Below, one piece after another: positions 7,843-17,212 of a stretch of DNA of 43,104 nt (positions within the stretch are counted from its first letter, which is position 1; each line of letters starts with the position of its first letter). A program made the position numbers and the translations under genes. This DNA is from Propionivibrio limicola. GTDB lineage: Bacteria > Pseudomonadota > Gammaproteobacteria > Burkholderiales > Rhodocyclaceae. Where the stretch lies: assembly GCF_009469695.1 (NCBI RefSeq), contig NZ_SSSR01000026.1:1-43104 (forward strand), written 5' to 3'. The notes beneath the pieces were generated by a model. That model saw only the letters and a program-made list of their open reading frames with translations, did not search any database and was not told the origin of the DNA.

Positions 7843-8025
7843 TTCGCCCACGTCGGATTTGGGGTCGTGCAAGGCGTGTGCTTAAATGGAAATGACCGGG
7901 CGAAAAGCTGCATCGGCCCGGCCATGAGCGCAATTTCAGGTGATTCATCGTTTCTTCATGCACGTAACAGGCCCGAGATAAATCCGGGCGGGTCCTTCAC
8001 AGGAAGAAAGGTCAAAGGTGATTTC

Positions 8026-8259
8026 ATGTTGATCAAAAGTTTTGCTCCCTGTTCCGACTGGTTCTTTGTCTATGTGGATAGCGACGGCAAACGGTGCGAA
8101 ACCCGTTTGGCCGGCTGGGCGCTGACGACAGGACACGATGGCGCCGATGCGCTGGTCGGCATGATCGCGGCCGAAGGCAAGCTCGAATTGACATCCGTTC
8201 CATGCGTGGCCGGTTCCTACCGTCACGAAAGCGAGATGCCGCGGCCGATCGAGTTGTGA
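8026..8259 (+). CDS. Small conserved-looking hypothetical protein
   Basis: A 77-residue protein not recognised. It begins MLIKSFAPCSDWFFVYVDSD, with later GWALTT, GMIAAEGKLELTSVPCVAGS and YRHESEM. It has no membrane segment and no signal peptide; the predicted pattern is alternating beta strands, with two cysteines. AGGAAGAAAGGTCAAAGGTG upstream provides a ribosome site (AAAGGTG, 5 bases before ATG 8026). GC content and codon use match its neighbours, which supports real coding. It stands alone between the manganese transporter and ygiQ with about 150 bases on each side. No function is proposed. Confidence 0.6.
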   Translation: MLIKSFAPCSDWFFVYVDSDGKRCETRLAGWALTTGHDGADALVGMIAAEGKLELTSVPCVAGSYRHESEMPRPIEL

Positions 8260-8375
8260 TCGGCAGAATCCGGCCGGCGAACCCGCTGGCCGGATCATGC
8301 AACAAATTGGGTTCTGATTGGTCTGACGCTACCAGATCAGGGGAACATTTGAACCCGGTAAGCGGATGAATTCCC

Positions 8376-8383
8376 TGTAAAAT
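8376..8383 (+). promoter_or_regulatory. Candidate extended -10 promoter of ygiQ
   Basis: TGTAAAAT, followed 7-8 bases later by a C-rich start region, lies 32 bases before the ygiQ ATG. TAAAAT at this distance recurs upstream of typA in this window. No convincing -35 box is seen at 16-18 bases. Confidence 0.4.
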
Positions 8384-8414
8384 CCGCCCCCAATCCATTT
8401 TTCCAAAGCTGTTC

Positions 8415-10634
8415 ATGAGCGTCGACGCACCCAAGCCCCTCTTTTCCTACCGCAAGTACTGGGCCAAGCGCTTCGGCGTGGCGCCATTCCTGCCGATGTC
8501 GCGCGCCGAAATGGACGCGCTCGGCTGGGATTCGTGCGACATCATCATCGTTTCCGGTGATGCGTATATCGACCATCCGAGCTTCGGCGCGGCGCTGATC
8601 GGGCGGTTGCTCGAGGCGCAGGGATTTCGCGTCGGCATTATCGGGCAGCCGGACTGGCACTCGGCGGAGCCGTTCCGGGCGCTGGGCAAGCCGAATCTCT
8701 TTTTCGGCGTGACCGCCGGCAATATGGATTCGATGGTCAATCGTTACACGTCGGACCGCAAGATCCGTTCGGAAGACGCTTATACGCCGAATGCCGAGCC
8801 AAACCGGCGGCCGGATCGCGCCGTCGTGGTTTACGCGCAGCGTTGCCGCGAGGCGTACCCGGACGCCAACGTCGTGATCGGTTCGATCGAAGCCAGCCTG
8901 CGCCGCATCGCGCATTACGATTACTGGTCGGACAAGGTGCGCCGTTCGGTGCTGCCCGATTCCAAGGCCGACCTGCTGATTTACGGCAACGCCGAGCGCG
9001 CCATCGTTGCGCTGGCGCACCGGCTGGCGGCGGGCGAGCCGATCGAGCATATCCGCGATCTGCGCGGTACGGGCTTCATGGTGCCGCGTGGCTGGATGCC
9101 GGGCGAGGACTGGGTCGAGGTCGATTCGTCCGACGTCGATGCGCCGGGGCCGCTGATCAAGCATGCGAATCCGTATGGCGAGGACGCTGAGTCCACTTCG
9201 CAGACACTTCATTTCCATCCGCAAACAACAGCTTCCCCTGAGGCTCCGTCACACCGGCTGAAGCCGGTGTCCAGTTCGATGCCATTGCTGGATTCCGGCG
9301 TTCGCCGGAATGACGGGAAGCTGCATAAGCTCGACCGCTCCCGCACCGCCATCCGCCTGCCGTCCTACGAGCAGGTCAAGGGCGATCCGGTGCTGTACGC
9401 GCATGCCTCGCGCACCTTTCATCTGGAATCGAATCCGGGCAACGCGCGGGTGCTGATCCAGGCGCACGGTGAACGGGATGTGTGGCTCAATCCGCCGCCG
9501 CTTCCGCTGACGACGCTGGAAATGGACGGCGTTTACGGACTGCCGTACCAGCGCAAGCCGCACCCGTCCTACAACACGGCGGCGGGCGAAGCGAAGATCC
9601 CCGCCTATGAAATGATCCGCTTCTCGATCAACATCATGCGCGGCTGTTTCGGCGGTTGTACCTTCTGTTCGATCACCGAGCACGAGGGGCGCGTCATCCA
9701 GAGCCGCTCGGAGGCGTCGATCCTGCAGGAAATTGAGGACATCCGCGACAAGACGCCGGGATTCACCGGCGTGATTTCCGACCTCGGCGGGCCGTCCGCC
9801 AACATGTACCGGCTGGCCTGCAAGAGTGACAAAATTCAGGCATCGTGCCGTCGATTGTCCTGCGTCTTTCCGGATGTGTGCGAAAACATGGGCACGGACC
9901 ACGGGCCGCTGATCCAGCTTTACCGCAAGGCGCGGGCGATTCGCGGCGTCAAGCGCATCCTGATCGGCTCGGGCGTGCGTTACGACCTGGCCGTGCGTTC
10001 GCCCGAGTACATCAAGGAACTGGTGTCGCATCACGTCGGCGGCTACCTGAAGATCGCGCCGGAGCATACCGAGGCTGGGCCGTTGGCGCACATGATGAAG
10101 CCCGGTATCGGTACTTACGACAAGTTCAAGCAGCTGTTCGACAAGTTCTCGAAGGAGGCGGGCAAGGAGCAATACCTGATTCCGTACTTCATCGCCGCGC
10201 ATCCGGGGACGACCGATCTGGACATGCTCAACCTGGCCCTCTGGCTCAAGCGCAACGATTTCCGGCTCGATCAGGTGCAGACCTTCCTGCCGACGCCGAT
10301 GGCCATTGCCTCGGCGATGTACCACTCGCAGCGCAACCCGCTGAAAAAGGTGGCGCGCAATTCGCCGCTCGTCGAGACGATTCGTTCCGGGCGCCAGCGC
10401 AAGCTGCAAAAAGCTTTCCTGCGCTACCACGATCCCGAGAACTGGCCGCTGCTGCGCGAGGCGCTCAAGGAAATGGGGCGGGCTGACCTGATTGGCAACG
10501 GCAAGAAGCATCTGGTGCCGAGCTTCCAGCCGGCCGGGACCGGGCTGCGGCAGGCTTCTCCGGCCAAGCGCACCGTCAAACCGGTAAAACCATTCACCAC
10601 AGAGGCACAGAGGCACAGAGGGAAAAGGCGGTGA
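8415..10634 (+). CDS. ygiQ: YgiQ-family radical SAM protein (UPF0313) with repeat-derived linker and tail
   Basis: A 739-residue protein. The N-terminal domain ([42 protein letters not shown]) is a B12-binding-like fold. The radical-SAM domain carries the CxxxCxxC cluster motif with C411, C415 and C418 ([11 protein letters not shown]), then ITEHEGR.IQSRSE and the KIAPEHTE segment. The cellular reaction of YgiQ is not established. Two pieces are not ancestral: residues about 277-303 are read through a mobile double-hairpin repeat, and the last dozen residues (TTEAQRHRG then KRR) are read from the left arm of an intergenic palindrome. Both sit where the family is variable, so the enzyme is probably active. 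Start chosen at ATG 8415, 12 bases before the conserved FSYRKYW. Confidence 0.88.
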   Translation: MSVDAPKPLFSYRKYWAKRFGVAPFLPMSRAEMDALGWDSCDIIIVSGDAYIDHPSFGAALIGRLLEAQGFRVGIIGQPDWHSAEPFRALGKPNLFFGVTAGNMDSMVNRYTSDRKIRSEDAYTPNAEPNRRPDRAVVVYAQRCREAYPDANVVIGSIEASLRRIAHYDYWSDKVRRSVLPDSKADLLIYGNAERAIVALAHRLAAGEPIEHIRDLRGTGFMVPRGWMPGEDWVEVDSSDVDAPGPLIKHANPYGEDAESTSQTLHFHPQTTASPEAPSHRLKPVSSSMPLLDSGVRRNDGKLHKLDRSRTAIRLPSYEQVKGDPVLYAHASRTFHLESNPGNARVLIQAHGERDVWLNPPPLPLTTLEMDGVYGLPYQRKPHPSYNTAAGEAKIPAYEMIRFSINIMRGCFGGCTFCSITEHEGRVIQSRSEASILQEIEDIRDKTPGFTGVISDLGGPSANMYRLACKSDKIQASCRRLSCVFPDVCENMGTDHGPLIQLYRKARAIRGVKRILIGSGVRYDLAVRSPEYIKELVSHHVGGYLKIAPEHTEAGPLAHMMKPGIGTYDKFKQLFDKFSKEAGKEQYLIPYFIAAHPGTTDLDMLNLALWLKRNDFRLDQVQTFLPTPMAIASAMYHSQRNPLKKVARNSPLVETIRSGRQRKLQKAFLRYHDPENWPLLREALKEMGRADLIGNGKKHLVPSFQPAGTGLRQASPAKRTVKPVKPFTTEAQRHRGKRR
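9250..9316. repeat. Double-hairpin dispersed repeat inside the ygiQ linker
   Basis: ACACCGGCTGAAGCCGGTGT at 9251-9270 is a hairpin with a two-base tip. 9288-9315 contains ATTCCGGCGTTCGCCGGAAT, a second perfect hairpin flanked by CTGG and GACGG. The ATTCCGGC..GCCGGAAT element with trailing GACGG is a widespread bacterial intergenic repeat (REP-like), seen in many proteobacteria as the in-frame peptide LDSGxRRNDG. Here it is read in frame inside ygiQ. Confidence 0.75.
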
Positions 10635-10734
10635 GATATTCGCCTGTTTTTCAGTAATCCGGCATGCCCTGAATCTCAGTCTTTATCATTGATTTTCAAG
10701 CTTTTCTCTGTGCCTCTGTGTCTTTGTGGTTAAA
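10593..10734. repeat. Palindrome of CACAGAGG units spanning the ygiQ stop codon
   Basis: The left arm (10594-10622) has three ACAGAGGC units and supplies the last codons of ygiQ. The right arm (10702-10732) is CTTTTCTCTGTGCCTCTGTG followed by TCTTTGTGG. About 80 bases lie between. The element resembles the two other unit palindromes of the window and could act as the ygiQ terminator. Confidence 0.7.
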
Positions 10735-10774
10735 CAGGTTTTTCGTTCTTACCGCTGCCGAGCCCCCTTGCGCG

Positions 10775-10783
10775 TGCTAAAAT
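10775..10783 (+). promoter_or_regulatory. Candidate extended -10 promoter of typA
   Basis: TGCTAAAAT, an extended -10 (TG-N-TAAAAT), lies 31 bases upstream of the typA ATG. A match to TTGCGC directly upstream is too close for a -35, so the extended -10 would have to suffice. Confidence 0.45.
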
Positions 10784-10813
10784 CGCAGCCTTTTATCAAA
10801 GAGTTACCCCTTC

Positions 10814-12658
10814 ATGTCCCGTTCCGTACGTAATATCGCCATCATTGCCCACGTCGACCACGGCAAAACAACGCTCGTTGATAAGCTGCTGCATCAGGCG
10901 GGCACGTTCTCTGCCCACCAGCACGTTGCCGAGCGGGTCATGGACTCCAATGACCTGGAAAAAGAGCGGGGCATCACGATTCTCGCCAAGAACCTGGCCG
11001 TCGATTACGAAGGCGTGCACATCAACATCGTCGATACCCCGGGCCACGCCGACTTCGGCGGTGAAGTCGAGCGGGTGCTCGGCATGGTCGATGGCGTGCT
11101 GCTGCTGGTCGATGCCGTTGAAGGCCCGATGCCGCAAACGCGCTTCGTGACCAAGAAGGCGCTGGCGCTCGGCCTCAAGCCGATCGTCGTCATCAACAAG
11201 ATCGACCGCGACGGCGCCCGTCCGGACTGGGTGGTCGATAACACCTTCGACCTTTTCGACAAGCTCGGCGCGACCGACGAACAGCTCGATTTCCCGGTGA
11301 TCTACGCTTCGGCGATCAACGGCTACGCAACGACCGATCTCGATGCGCCGTCGTCCGACATGCGTCCGATGTTCGACGCCATCCTCAAATACGTGCCGCC
11401 GCCGGAAGCCAACGACATCGACGGCCCGCTGCAGTTGCAGATCGCGGCGCTCGACTATTCCTCCTACGTTGGCCGTATCGGCATTGGCCGCGTGCAGCGT
11501 GGTCGCCTGAAGCCGGCGCAGCAAGTCACCGTGATGTACGGTCAGCCGGATGAAAACGGCAATTTCGAACACGGTTCGCCAAAAAACGCCAAGATCAACC
11601 AAGTGCTCGGTTTCCGTGGTCTGGAGCGGGTGCCGATGGACGAAGTCGTCGCCGGCGATATCGTGCTGGTGACCGGTATCGAAGAACTCTCGATCGGCTG
11701 CACGATCACCGATCCGAATTCGCCGGAAGCACTGCCGATGCTCAAGATCGACGAGCCGACGCTGAACATGACCTTCATGGTCAACAGCTCGCCGTACGCC
11801 GGCACGGAAGGCAAGTTCGTGACCAGCCGCCAGATCCGCGAGCGTCTGCAGAAGGAACTGCTGACCAACATGGCGCTGCGCGTTGAAGACACCAGCGATA
11901 CCGATTCCTTCCTCGTCTCCGGCCGTGGCGAATTGCACCTGACCATCCTGCTCGAAACGATGCGCCGCGAAGGCTACGAGCTGGCCGTCGGTCGGCCGCG
12001 CGTGATCTTCAAGGAGATCAACGGCGAGCAGTGCGAGCCGTACGAAATGCTGACGCTCGACGTCGAGGAAGCGCATCAGGGCGGCGTTATGGAAGCGCTC
12101 GGCTACCGCAAGGGCGACCTCGTCGACATGGTTTCCGACGGTCGCGGTCGTGTCCGTCTCGAATACCGCATCCCGGCGCGCGGCCTGATCGGTTTTCAGG
12201 GCGAATTCATGAACCTGACGCGCGGCACCGGCCTGATCAGCCACGTTTTCGACGACTACGCGCCGGTCAAAGGCGACATGCCCGGCCGTCGCAACGGCGT
12301 GCTGATCTCGGCCGAGCAGGGCGAGGCCGTGGCCTACGCGCTGTGGAAGCTGCAGGATCGTGGCCGGATGTTCTCGGTGCCGGGCGACCGCCTGTACGAA
12401 GGCATGGTCATCGGTATCCACTCGCGTGAAAACGACCTCGTCGTCAATCCGATCAAGGGCAAGCAGCTGACCAACGTGCGTGCTTCCGGAACCGACGAAG
12501 CCGTGCGTCTGGTGCCGCCGGTCCAGCTGACGCTCGAATCGGCCGTCGAATTCATCGACGACGACGAGCTGGTTGAAATCACGCCGAAGAGCCTGCGTAT
12601 CCGCAAGCGTTTCCTCTCCGAGCACGAGCGCCGTCGCGCCTTGCGCAGCGAGGGCTGA
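10814..12658 (+). CDS. typA: Ribosome-associated translational GTPase TypA/BipA
   Basis: A 614-residue translational GTPase. G1 is HVDHGKTTL (residues 13-21), the switch I region holds RGITI, G3 is DTPGHADF and G4 is NKIDR. The EF-G-like domains III and V follow, then the BipA-specific C-terminal domain ending [17 protein letters not shown]. Length is typical (about 605-615). TypA binds 70S ribosomes, helps assembly of the large subunit at low temperature and affects stress and motility. The start at 10814 is preceded by AAAGAGTTACCCCTT (weak site). The gene is monocistronic: a candidate promoter precedes it and a perfect 19-base stem terminator follows. Codon use is strongly biased, consistent with good expression. 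Confidence 0.95.
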   Translation: MSRSVRNIAIIAHVDHGKTTLVDKLLHQAGTFSAHQHVAERVMDSNDLEKERGITILAKNLAVDYEGVHINIVDTPGHADFGGEVERVLGMVDGVLLLVDAVEGPMPQTRFVTKKALALGLKPIVVINKIDRDGARPDWVVDNTFDLFDKLGATDEQLDFPVIYASAINGYATTDLDAPSSDMRPMFDAILKYVPPPEANDIDGPLQLQIAALDYSSYVGRIGIGRVQRGRLKPAQQVTVMYGQPDENGNFEHGSPKNAKINQVLGFRGLERVPMDEVVAGDIVLVTGIEELSIGCTITDPNSPEALPMLKIDEPTLNMTFMVNSSPYAGTEGKFVTSRQIRERLQKELLTNMALRVEDTSDTDSFLVSGRGELHLTILLETMRREGYELAVGRPRVIFKEINGEQCEPYEMLTLDVEEAHQGGVMEALGYRKGDLVDMVSDGRGRVRLEYRIPARGLIGFQGEFMNLTRGTGLISHVFDDYAPVKGDMPGRRNGVLISAEQGEAVAYALWKLQDRGRMFSVPGDRLYEGMVIGIHSRENDLVVNPIKGKQLTNVRASGTDEAVRLVPPVQLTLESAVEFIDDDELVEITPKSLRIRKRFLSEHERRRALRSEG

Positions 12659-12675
12659 TACGACAACGGTCAAAG

Positions 12676-12717
12676 GTAAACGACAACGCGGCTCTCCGGA
12701 GCCGCGTTGTCGTTTAC
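12676..12717. terminator. Bidirectional terminator hairpin between typA and the GGDEF-EAL gene
   Basis: A perfect 19-base stem with arms 12676-12694 and 12699-12717 and loop TCCG. It lies 17 bases after the typA stop and 38 bases before the stop of the convergent GGDEF-EAL gene. There is no long T run on either side, but GTTTAC/GTAAAC at the stem base gives a weak one. The stem is the strongest perfect hairpin I see in the window. Confidence 0.75.
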
Positions 12718-12754
12718 AGAGCGATTTACGAATGCAGTCGCTGGCAGCAGGCGG

Positions 12755-14662
12755 TCAATCGCATGGGCTTTCCATTGTTCCCGGCGCGTGGTTGTGGATG
12801 AACGTCACCAGTTCGGCCAGCGGCAGCGGGCGGCTGATCAGGTAGCCTTGCAGAATGTCACAGCCGTGCGCGGTCAGAAATTCGGCTTGCGCCTCGGTTT
12901 CCACGCCTTCGGCGACGACGGTGATGCCGAGCGCCTTGGCCATCTGGATCACGGCGGACACGATGGCTGCATCTTCGCTGTTGTCGGGCAGACGGTGCAC
13001 GAACTGCTGGTCGATTTTGAGCGCGCCGACCTGAAAACGGCGCAGGTAGCCGAGCGAGGAATAGCCGGTGCCGAAATCGTCGATGGCCAGCGTGAAGCCG
13101 GCGTTGCGGAAAGCGGTGAGCACGTCCGCGCCATTTTCCGCCATCAGGGCGTTCTCGGTGATTTCGAACTCGATGCGCTGGGCGCACTCGCCGAAGTGGA
13201 GCAGCGTCTTGCAGGCGTTTTCGACCAGCGCATTGCCGCGCGTCATCTCGCGCGGCGAGACATTGATCGCCATCTTCGGGATATTGATGCCTTGCTGCCG
13301 CAGGGCGGCAATGTCTTGGCAGGCGCGGCGGATGACCCAGGCGCCGATGTCGACGATGAGGCCGCTTTTCTCGGCGACCGGGATGAATTCGGCGGGGGAG
13401 ACAAACTCGCCGCCCGGCGGAATCCAGCGCATCAGCGCTTCGAAACCGACGATCTGGCGCGTGCGGGCACAGACTTGCGGTTGATAGGCCAGGTAGAGTC
13501 CGGTCTCTGGCGCATCGGTCCTGATGGCCTCGCGCAAGCCCGCTTCGATCTGCAAGTCGCTGCGGATCTTGCGGTTGATTTCTGCGGAAAAGAACTGGGC
13601 GCGATTCTTTCCTTGGGATTTGGCTTCGTACATCGCCATGTCCGACCAGCGCAGGAGTGTGGTCGGATCGTCGCTGTCGTTCGGCATCATCGTCATGCCG
13701 ATACTCAGCCCGACGTGGCTCGGGATCGGTTCGGTCGGGAAGGGGCGGGAGATGACTTCGATCATCTTGCCGGCAATGGCGTTGACGTTCTCCGGATCGC
13801 CGGGCCGGAACAGGATGGCCGCGAACTCGTCGCCACCAATCCGGGCGAGCACGTCGTCGGCACGTATCGTCTGCTTGAGGCGGTTGGCGATCATCTGCAA
13901 GACGTCGTCGCCAGTGGCGTGGCCGCAGAGGTCGTTGACCTTCTTGAAGTCGTCGACATCGATCATCAGCAAGGCGGCGTTTTCTTCCTCGCGCTGGATG
14001 CGATTGACCGCTTTCTTCAGCTCATATTCGAAGAAGCGCCGGTTCGGCAGCCCGGTGACGCGGTCGTAGAGCGCCATTTTTTCGAGTTCGCCCTCGGTGA
14101 TGGCCATCTTCTTGCGCAGTCGGGCGGTGAAGCGCCGCGAGAGAATGAGTGCGACCAGCCCGATGAGCACGAGTCCGACGGCGTAGATCAGCAGATTCGT
14201 GTACAGCGGCCTGTAGGTGGCGAGCAGAACCAGCGATCCGACGCGTACGCCGGCCTGCATGACTTCGACGCGCAGCAGTCGGGTGAAAAGGCCGGTATCG
14301 ACGCGTGGACGGGGTGGCGTATCGAGTTCGAGGGGATTGATGCTGTCGGGGAAAATTGACTCCGGATCGTCAATCAGGATGAACAGATTGCCGTCTGTCT
14401 CATAAAGGGCGGCGCCGAGGATTCTCGCGGTCTTGCGGATCGCCGTCAGGTTTTCGTAGGCCGCTTTTTGATCGTTGAAGGCAAGCGCGGCCGCGCTGTT
14501 GGTGCCGAGGATGGCGGCTTGAGCCTCCAGTTCTTCCTCAAGTTGCTGCAAGCCCGAAACGTACTGGTACGTCATCAGCAGGATGAAGGTGACCAGCACG
14601 GCGACCGTGGTGGTGAGCAGCATCAGGCGCTTGGTGTATCGGGTGTGGGCGAGGATTTCCAT
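12755..14662 (-). CDS. Membrane-bound GGDEF-EAL protein (YfiN/TpbB-like sensor, CHASE8-type)
   Basis: A 635-residue protein. Membrane helices lie at about 13-33 and 155-176, enclosing a roughly 120-residue periplasmic domain of CHASE8 type (LEAQAAILGTNSAAALAFND). A short HAMP-like link leads to a GGDEF domain with intact GGDEF at 276-280 and an intact RxxD inhibitory site at 267-270, then an EAL domain with E408-A-L and DDFGTG near 528-533. Both the cyclase and the phosphodiesterase look competent. Pseudomonas YfiN is similar but has no EAL domain and is repressed by periplasmic YfiR. Here the gene starts two bases after the yfiR-like stop codon, so translation is probably coupled. Net direction (synthesis or breakdown of c-di-GMP) cannot be told from sequence. 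Confidence 0.92.
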   Translation of the reverse strand: MEILAHTRYTKRLMLLTTTVAVLVTFILLMTYQYVSGLQQLEEELEAQAAILGTNSAAALAFNDQKAAYENLTAIRKTARILGAALYETDGNLFILIDDPESIFPDSINPLELDTPPRPRVDTGLFTRLLRVEVMQAGVRVGSLVLLATYRPLYTNLLIYAVGLVLIGLVALILSRRFTARLRKKMAITEGELEKMALYDRVTGLPNRRFFEYELKKAVNRIQREEENAALLMIDVDDFKKVNDLCGHATGDDVLQMIANRLKQTIRADDVLARIGGDEFAAILFRPGDPENVNAIAGKMIEVISRPFPTEPIPSHVGLSIGMTMMPNDSDDPTTLLRWSDMAMYEAKSQGKNRAQFFSAEINRKIRSDLQIEAGLREAIRTDAPETGLYLAYQPQVCARTRQIVGFEALMRWIPPGGEFVSPAEFIPVAEKSGLIVDIGAWVIRRACQDIAALRQQGINIPKMAINVSPREMTRGNALVENACKTLLHFGECAQRIEFEITENALMAENGADVLTAFRNAGFTLAIDDFGTGYSSLGYLRRFQVGALKIDQQFVHRLPDNSEDAAIVSAVIQMAKALGITVVAEGVETEAQAEFLTAHGCDILQGYLISRPLPLAELVTFIHNHAPGTMESPCD

Positions 14663-14664
14663 GG

Positions 14665-15225
14665 TTATTCGATGATCTGCCGGGCGAGGCGAAGGGCCTT
14701 GGAACTGATCTGCAGGCCGGTTTTTTGAGCCGTGCGCAGATCGATGTCGAAGACAATGTGACCGCCGCTCAGTTCAAGATTGAGCATTACGCCGCGCCGG
14801 AAATAGTCCGGCGAGTCACCGGCAATCAGAACGGGGGCCGTTTGCTGTGCGGCCACGATCTCGGGCAGTCGGGCACGGTCGTCGGGCGAAAGATAAACGA
14901 CGTGGCATCCGGCCAGGCCGTCGGGCCGTACCTTGCTGGTCTGCAGGGTGCGGTTGCGCACTGCTTTCCCTTGGGCATTGCTCAGGGCGGTGGCGACCGG
15001 ACTGGAGCCCAGCACGCAGATCGACAGTCGATCGTTGGCAAGGGTCGGATGTGGCGGCCAGTCAACGAACATCGCCATGTTGATGATGATTGCGGCCTTG
15101 AGGTCGGCTTCGGAGGCTTTCATCTGCGCGGCGACGGGAAGCGCCAAGGCGCCGAGCCCGACGGCGAGGAGCGCGGAAGCGCCCTGTCGCAACCTGCGCT
15201 TCAGTAGCGGGAGAAAGATGTTCAT
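14665..15225 (-). CDS. YfiR-like periplasmic protein (DUF4154)
   Basis: A 186-residue protein. Residues 1-33 form a signal peptide: KRRLR, a hydrophobic core, then cleavage after PVAAQ. The mature part has the DUF4154 pattern: LKAAII.NMA.FVDWP, LSICVLGSSPVA, then GCHVVYLS and RRGVMLNLELSGGHIVFDIDL. C70 and C107 fall where YfiR of Pseudomonas has a structural disulfide. In that system YfiR represses the diguanylate cyclase YfiN from the periplasm, and release raises c-di-GMP. The gene lies between a TonB receptor gene (7 bases upstream) and a CHASE8-GGDEF-EAL gene (2 bases downstream), which fits the same regulatory job. No YfiB lipoprotein is present; the receptor may take its input role. Confidence 0.88.
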   Translation of the reverse strand: MNIFLPLLKRRLRQGASALLAVGLGALALPVAAQMKASEADLKAAIIINMAMFVDWPPHPTLANDRLSICVLGSSPVATALSNAQGKAVRNRTLQTSKVRPDGLAGCHVVYLSPDDRARLPEIVAAQQTAPVLIAGDSPDYFRRGVMLNLELSGGHIVFDIDLRTAQKTGLQISSKALRLARQIIE

Positions 15226-15232
15226 GGCCGTG

Positions 15233-17212
15233 TCAGTACGCCAGGGTCCAGCGCAGCATCACCTGGCGCCCGGGTTGCTCAACGGCGTGCAGGTCGAGGT
15301 AGGCGTTGGACGGAGCGTAGTAGCGGCGGTCGCCGACGTTATAAACGGCAACGCTGACCTGGCCAAGCTTCGGGTTTAGGGCCGACATGGCTTTGAGGTT
15401 GACGATGCCGTAACCCGGTACATCGCCATTGCTGCCTTTGCGCGAGGAGAGGCCGAGGATTTCGCCGGAGGCGGTCCAGCCGTAAGCAAGCGGCGCTTCG
15501 GCGATCAGTTTGCCCATCAGCTTCGGCGAGTCGGCCAGCGTTGAGCCATCCGCGAGCCGGCTCTGTTGCCAGGCGACACTGCCGCGTAGCCGGAGGCCGT
15601 TCGACCAGTGGTTTTCAGCACTGAGTTCGACGCCGTGGGCGTCAACCTCGTCCAGGTTGGTGTACGTCGCCACACCGTTGCTGTCGATGACTTGATCGAT
15701 CAGATCGCGGATCGTGTTGTCGTAAAGGCTCAGGCTGATATGGCCGGCCGATCCGAAGCGGTAGATTGCCGCGAGTTCGTGGCTCTCGATGCGTTCCGGC
15801 TCAAGGTCCGGGTTGGCCGACTGGGTGACGTTCCCGTCGTGGTAAAAACGCTCAAAGGCGTTCGGGAAACGGTAGGCGTTGCCGATCATCGCTTTCAGGC
15901 TGAGCCGGGACGTGGGTTGCCAGATGAGCGCAGCGCGTGGCGAGGTCTCTCCGGAATAGTCGCTGTGCGTGTCGTGGCGCAGACTCACGTTGAGCCGCCA
16001 GTCGGGCAGGAAGTTCCACTCGTCCTGAGCAAAGACGCTGGCCGTGCGCGACGGCTCGTTGCTGTCGAGAATGACGTTTTTCGGGGCCGTTTCGTAGTAA
16101 ATCTGTTCGATCTTGGTGTTCCATTGCGCGTCGATACCGACGATCAGCCGGTGGTCGGCGAGGCCGTTGTAGGAGAGCCGATATTCGCCGCCGTACCATG
16201 TCGCGGTTGCCCGATCCTTGCCGCTGGTGCCGCTGTCGTATTGGTAGCGGCCGTCATAGTTGAATCGGCCGCTGTAGAGGCGAAAGGCCGGTTGCCAGCC
16301 ATTCGTTTCATCGCCGTCGTAGCGGAGTTCGAACAGGCTGTTCTCGTCGCGCGTCCATGTGCCACTGGCGCCGAATTGAGTGCCCCATGCGGCCGTGGCC
16401 AGATCCTTCGAGCGCGAGCTGTAGTTGCCGGTTAGCCGCCAGTTGCCCCAGCGGTATTTGCCGTAGAACTTGTGGTATTTCTCGCCGTCGAGACCGTTGG
16501 CCTTGCCGTTGGTGATTCCGTTGTCGAATTCCGGGAAGTAGAGGTCTTCACCGTCTGATGTGTAGCCGGCCAGGCCGACGAACCAGTCCCGTTCGCCGTC
16601 GAGCTTTTGCCCGGCGACAACGCCGAGGCGCTTGGTGTTGAATTCTCCGGCGTCCAGCGTCACGCGTGCGCCATTGATGTCGCCGCCGTCGAGCATGATC
16701 GTATTGATGGTACCGAACAGGGCGTTGGGGCCATACACGGACGAGGCGGGACCGGCGACGAATTCGATGCGCTTGACCCAGTCGAGCTCGACCGGGGATT
16801 CGTTGCCGAGCAGCGCCTGGTCGAACAACGGGTCGTTGCGACGCGCGCCGTCGGTCAGCAGCAGGAGGCGGGTGCCGTAGTCCCCCGGCCGGTTGAAGCC
16901 GCGCACGCCGAGATAGGTGTAGTTGCGGTCGTTGCTCGCGTACACGCCAGGAACCGTGACCAGCGCTTCGGCCAAGTTGCGGTAGCCGTGCTGGCGCAGT
17001 TCGTTGTCGTCGATGACAGCGACGGTGGCCGGTGCTTCGGTGATCGACTGGGCGTAGCGGGAGGCGCTGACGACTTCGACGTTGAGCAACTCTTCGAGCG
17101 ACAGCGTGTTCAGGTCGCCCAGGTCGGCTGCCTCGCTTCCCTTCGCCAATGGCGACATGAGTGTGGCGGCCGAACAAAGGATCAGCGAGAAAAAACTCGT
17201 TATTCGTGTCAT
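15233..17212 (-). CDS. TonB-dependent outer-membrane receptor
   Basis: A 659-residue protein. Signal peptide at 1-26 (MTRITSFFSLILCSAATLMS). The plug domain follows, with LNTLSLEELLNVEVVSASR and ITEAPATVAVIDDNELRQHG, YLGVRGFNRPGDYGTR and VKRIEFVAGPASSVYG.NALFGTINTI. A 22-strand barrel follows and ends in Tyr (MLRWTLAY), the usual aromatic C-terminus. The plug start LSLEELLxVEVxSASR is typical of receptors encoded with DUF4154 and GGDEF genes. The frame is open to 17314 but ATG 17212 precedes the signal peptide. First gene of the three-gene minus-strand operon. The ligand is not readable; iron chelates, vitamin B12, quinone-like or plant compounds are all possible. Confidence 0.9.
   Translation of the reverse strand: MTRITSFFSLILCSAATLMSPLAKGSEAADLGDLNTLSLEELLNVEVVSASRYAQSITEAPATVAVIDDNELRQHGYRNLAEALVTVPGVYASNDRNYTYLGVRGFNRPGDYGTRLLLLTDGARRNDPLFDQALLGNESPVELDWVKRIEFVAGPASSVYGPNALFGTINTIMLDGGDINGARVTLDAGEFNTKRLGVVAGQKLDGERDWFVGLAGYTSDGEDLYFPEFDNGITNGKANGLDGEKYHKFYGKYRWGNWRLTGNYSSRSKDLATAAWGTQFGASGTWTRDENSLFELRYDGDETNGWQPAFRLYSGRFNYDGRYQYDSGTSGKDRATATWYGGEYRLSYNGLADHRLIVGIDAQWNTKIEQIYYETAPKNVILDSNEPSRTASVFAQDEWNFLPDWRLNVSLRHDTHSDYSGETSPRAALIWQPTSRLSLKAMIGNAYRFPNAFERFYHDGNVTQSANPDLEPERIESHELAAIYRFGSAGHISLSLYDNTIRDLIDQVIDSNGVATYTNLDEVDAHGVELSAENHWSNGLRLRGSVAWQQSRLADGSTLADSPKLMGKLIAEAPLAYGWTASGEILGLSSRKGSNGDVPGYGIVNLKAMSALNPKLGQVSVAVYNVGDRRYYAPSNAYLDLHAVEQPGRQVMLRWTLAY

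Noticed and set aside
9249-10616. A 455-codon minus-strand frame opposite ygiQ
   Set aside because: The plus strand has the radical-SAM cluster. The minus frame starts inside the mobile repeat and shows no domain.
4936-10734. CRISPR arrays suggested by runs of short repeats
   Set aside because: The units are 7-9 bases, degenerate, without unique spacers, and are arranged as palindromes. There are no cas genes.
10796-12673. A 625-codon open frame on the minus strand opposite typA
   Set aside because: It is a codon-bias shadow: typA on the plus strand has full, unmistakable GTPase motifs. The antisense protein is His/Val/Asp-rich without any recognisable domain.
12707-14359. A 550-codon plus-strand frame opposite the GGDEF-EAL gene
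   Set aside because: The minus strand encodes intact GGDEF and EAL motifs. The plus frame has shadow composition and no ribosome site.
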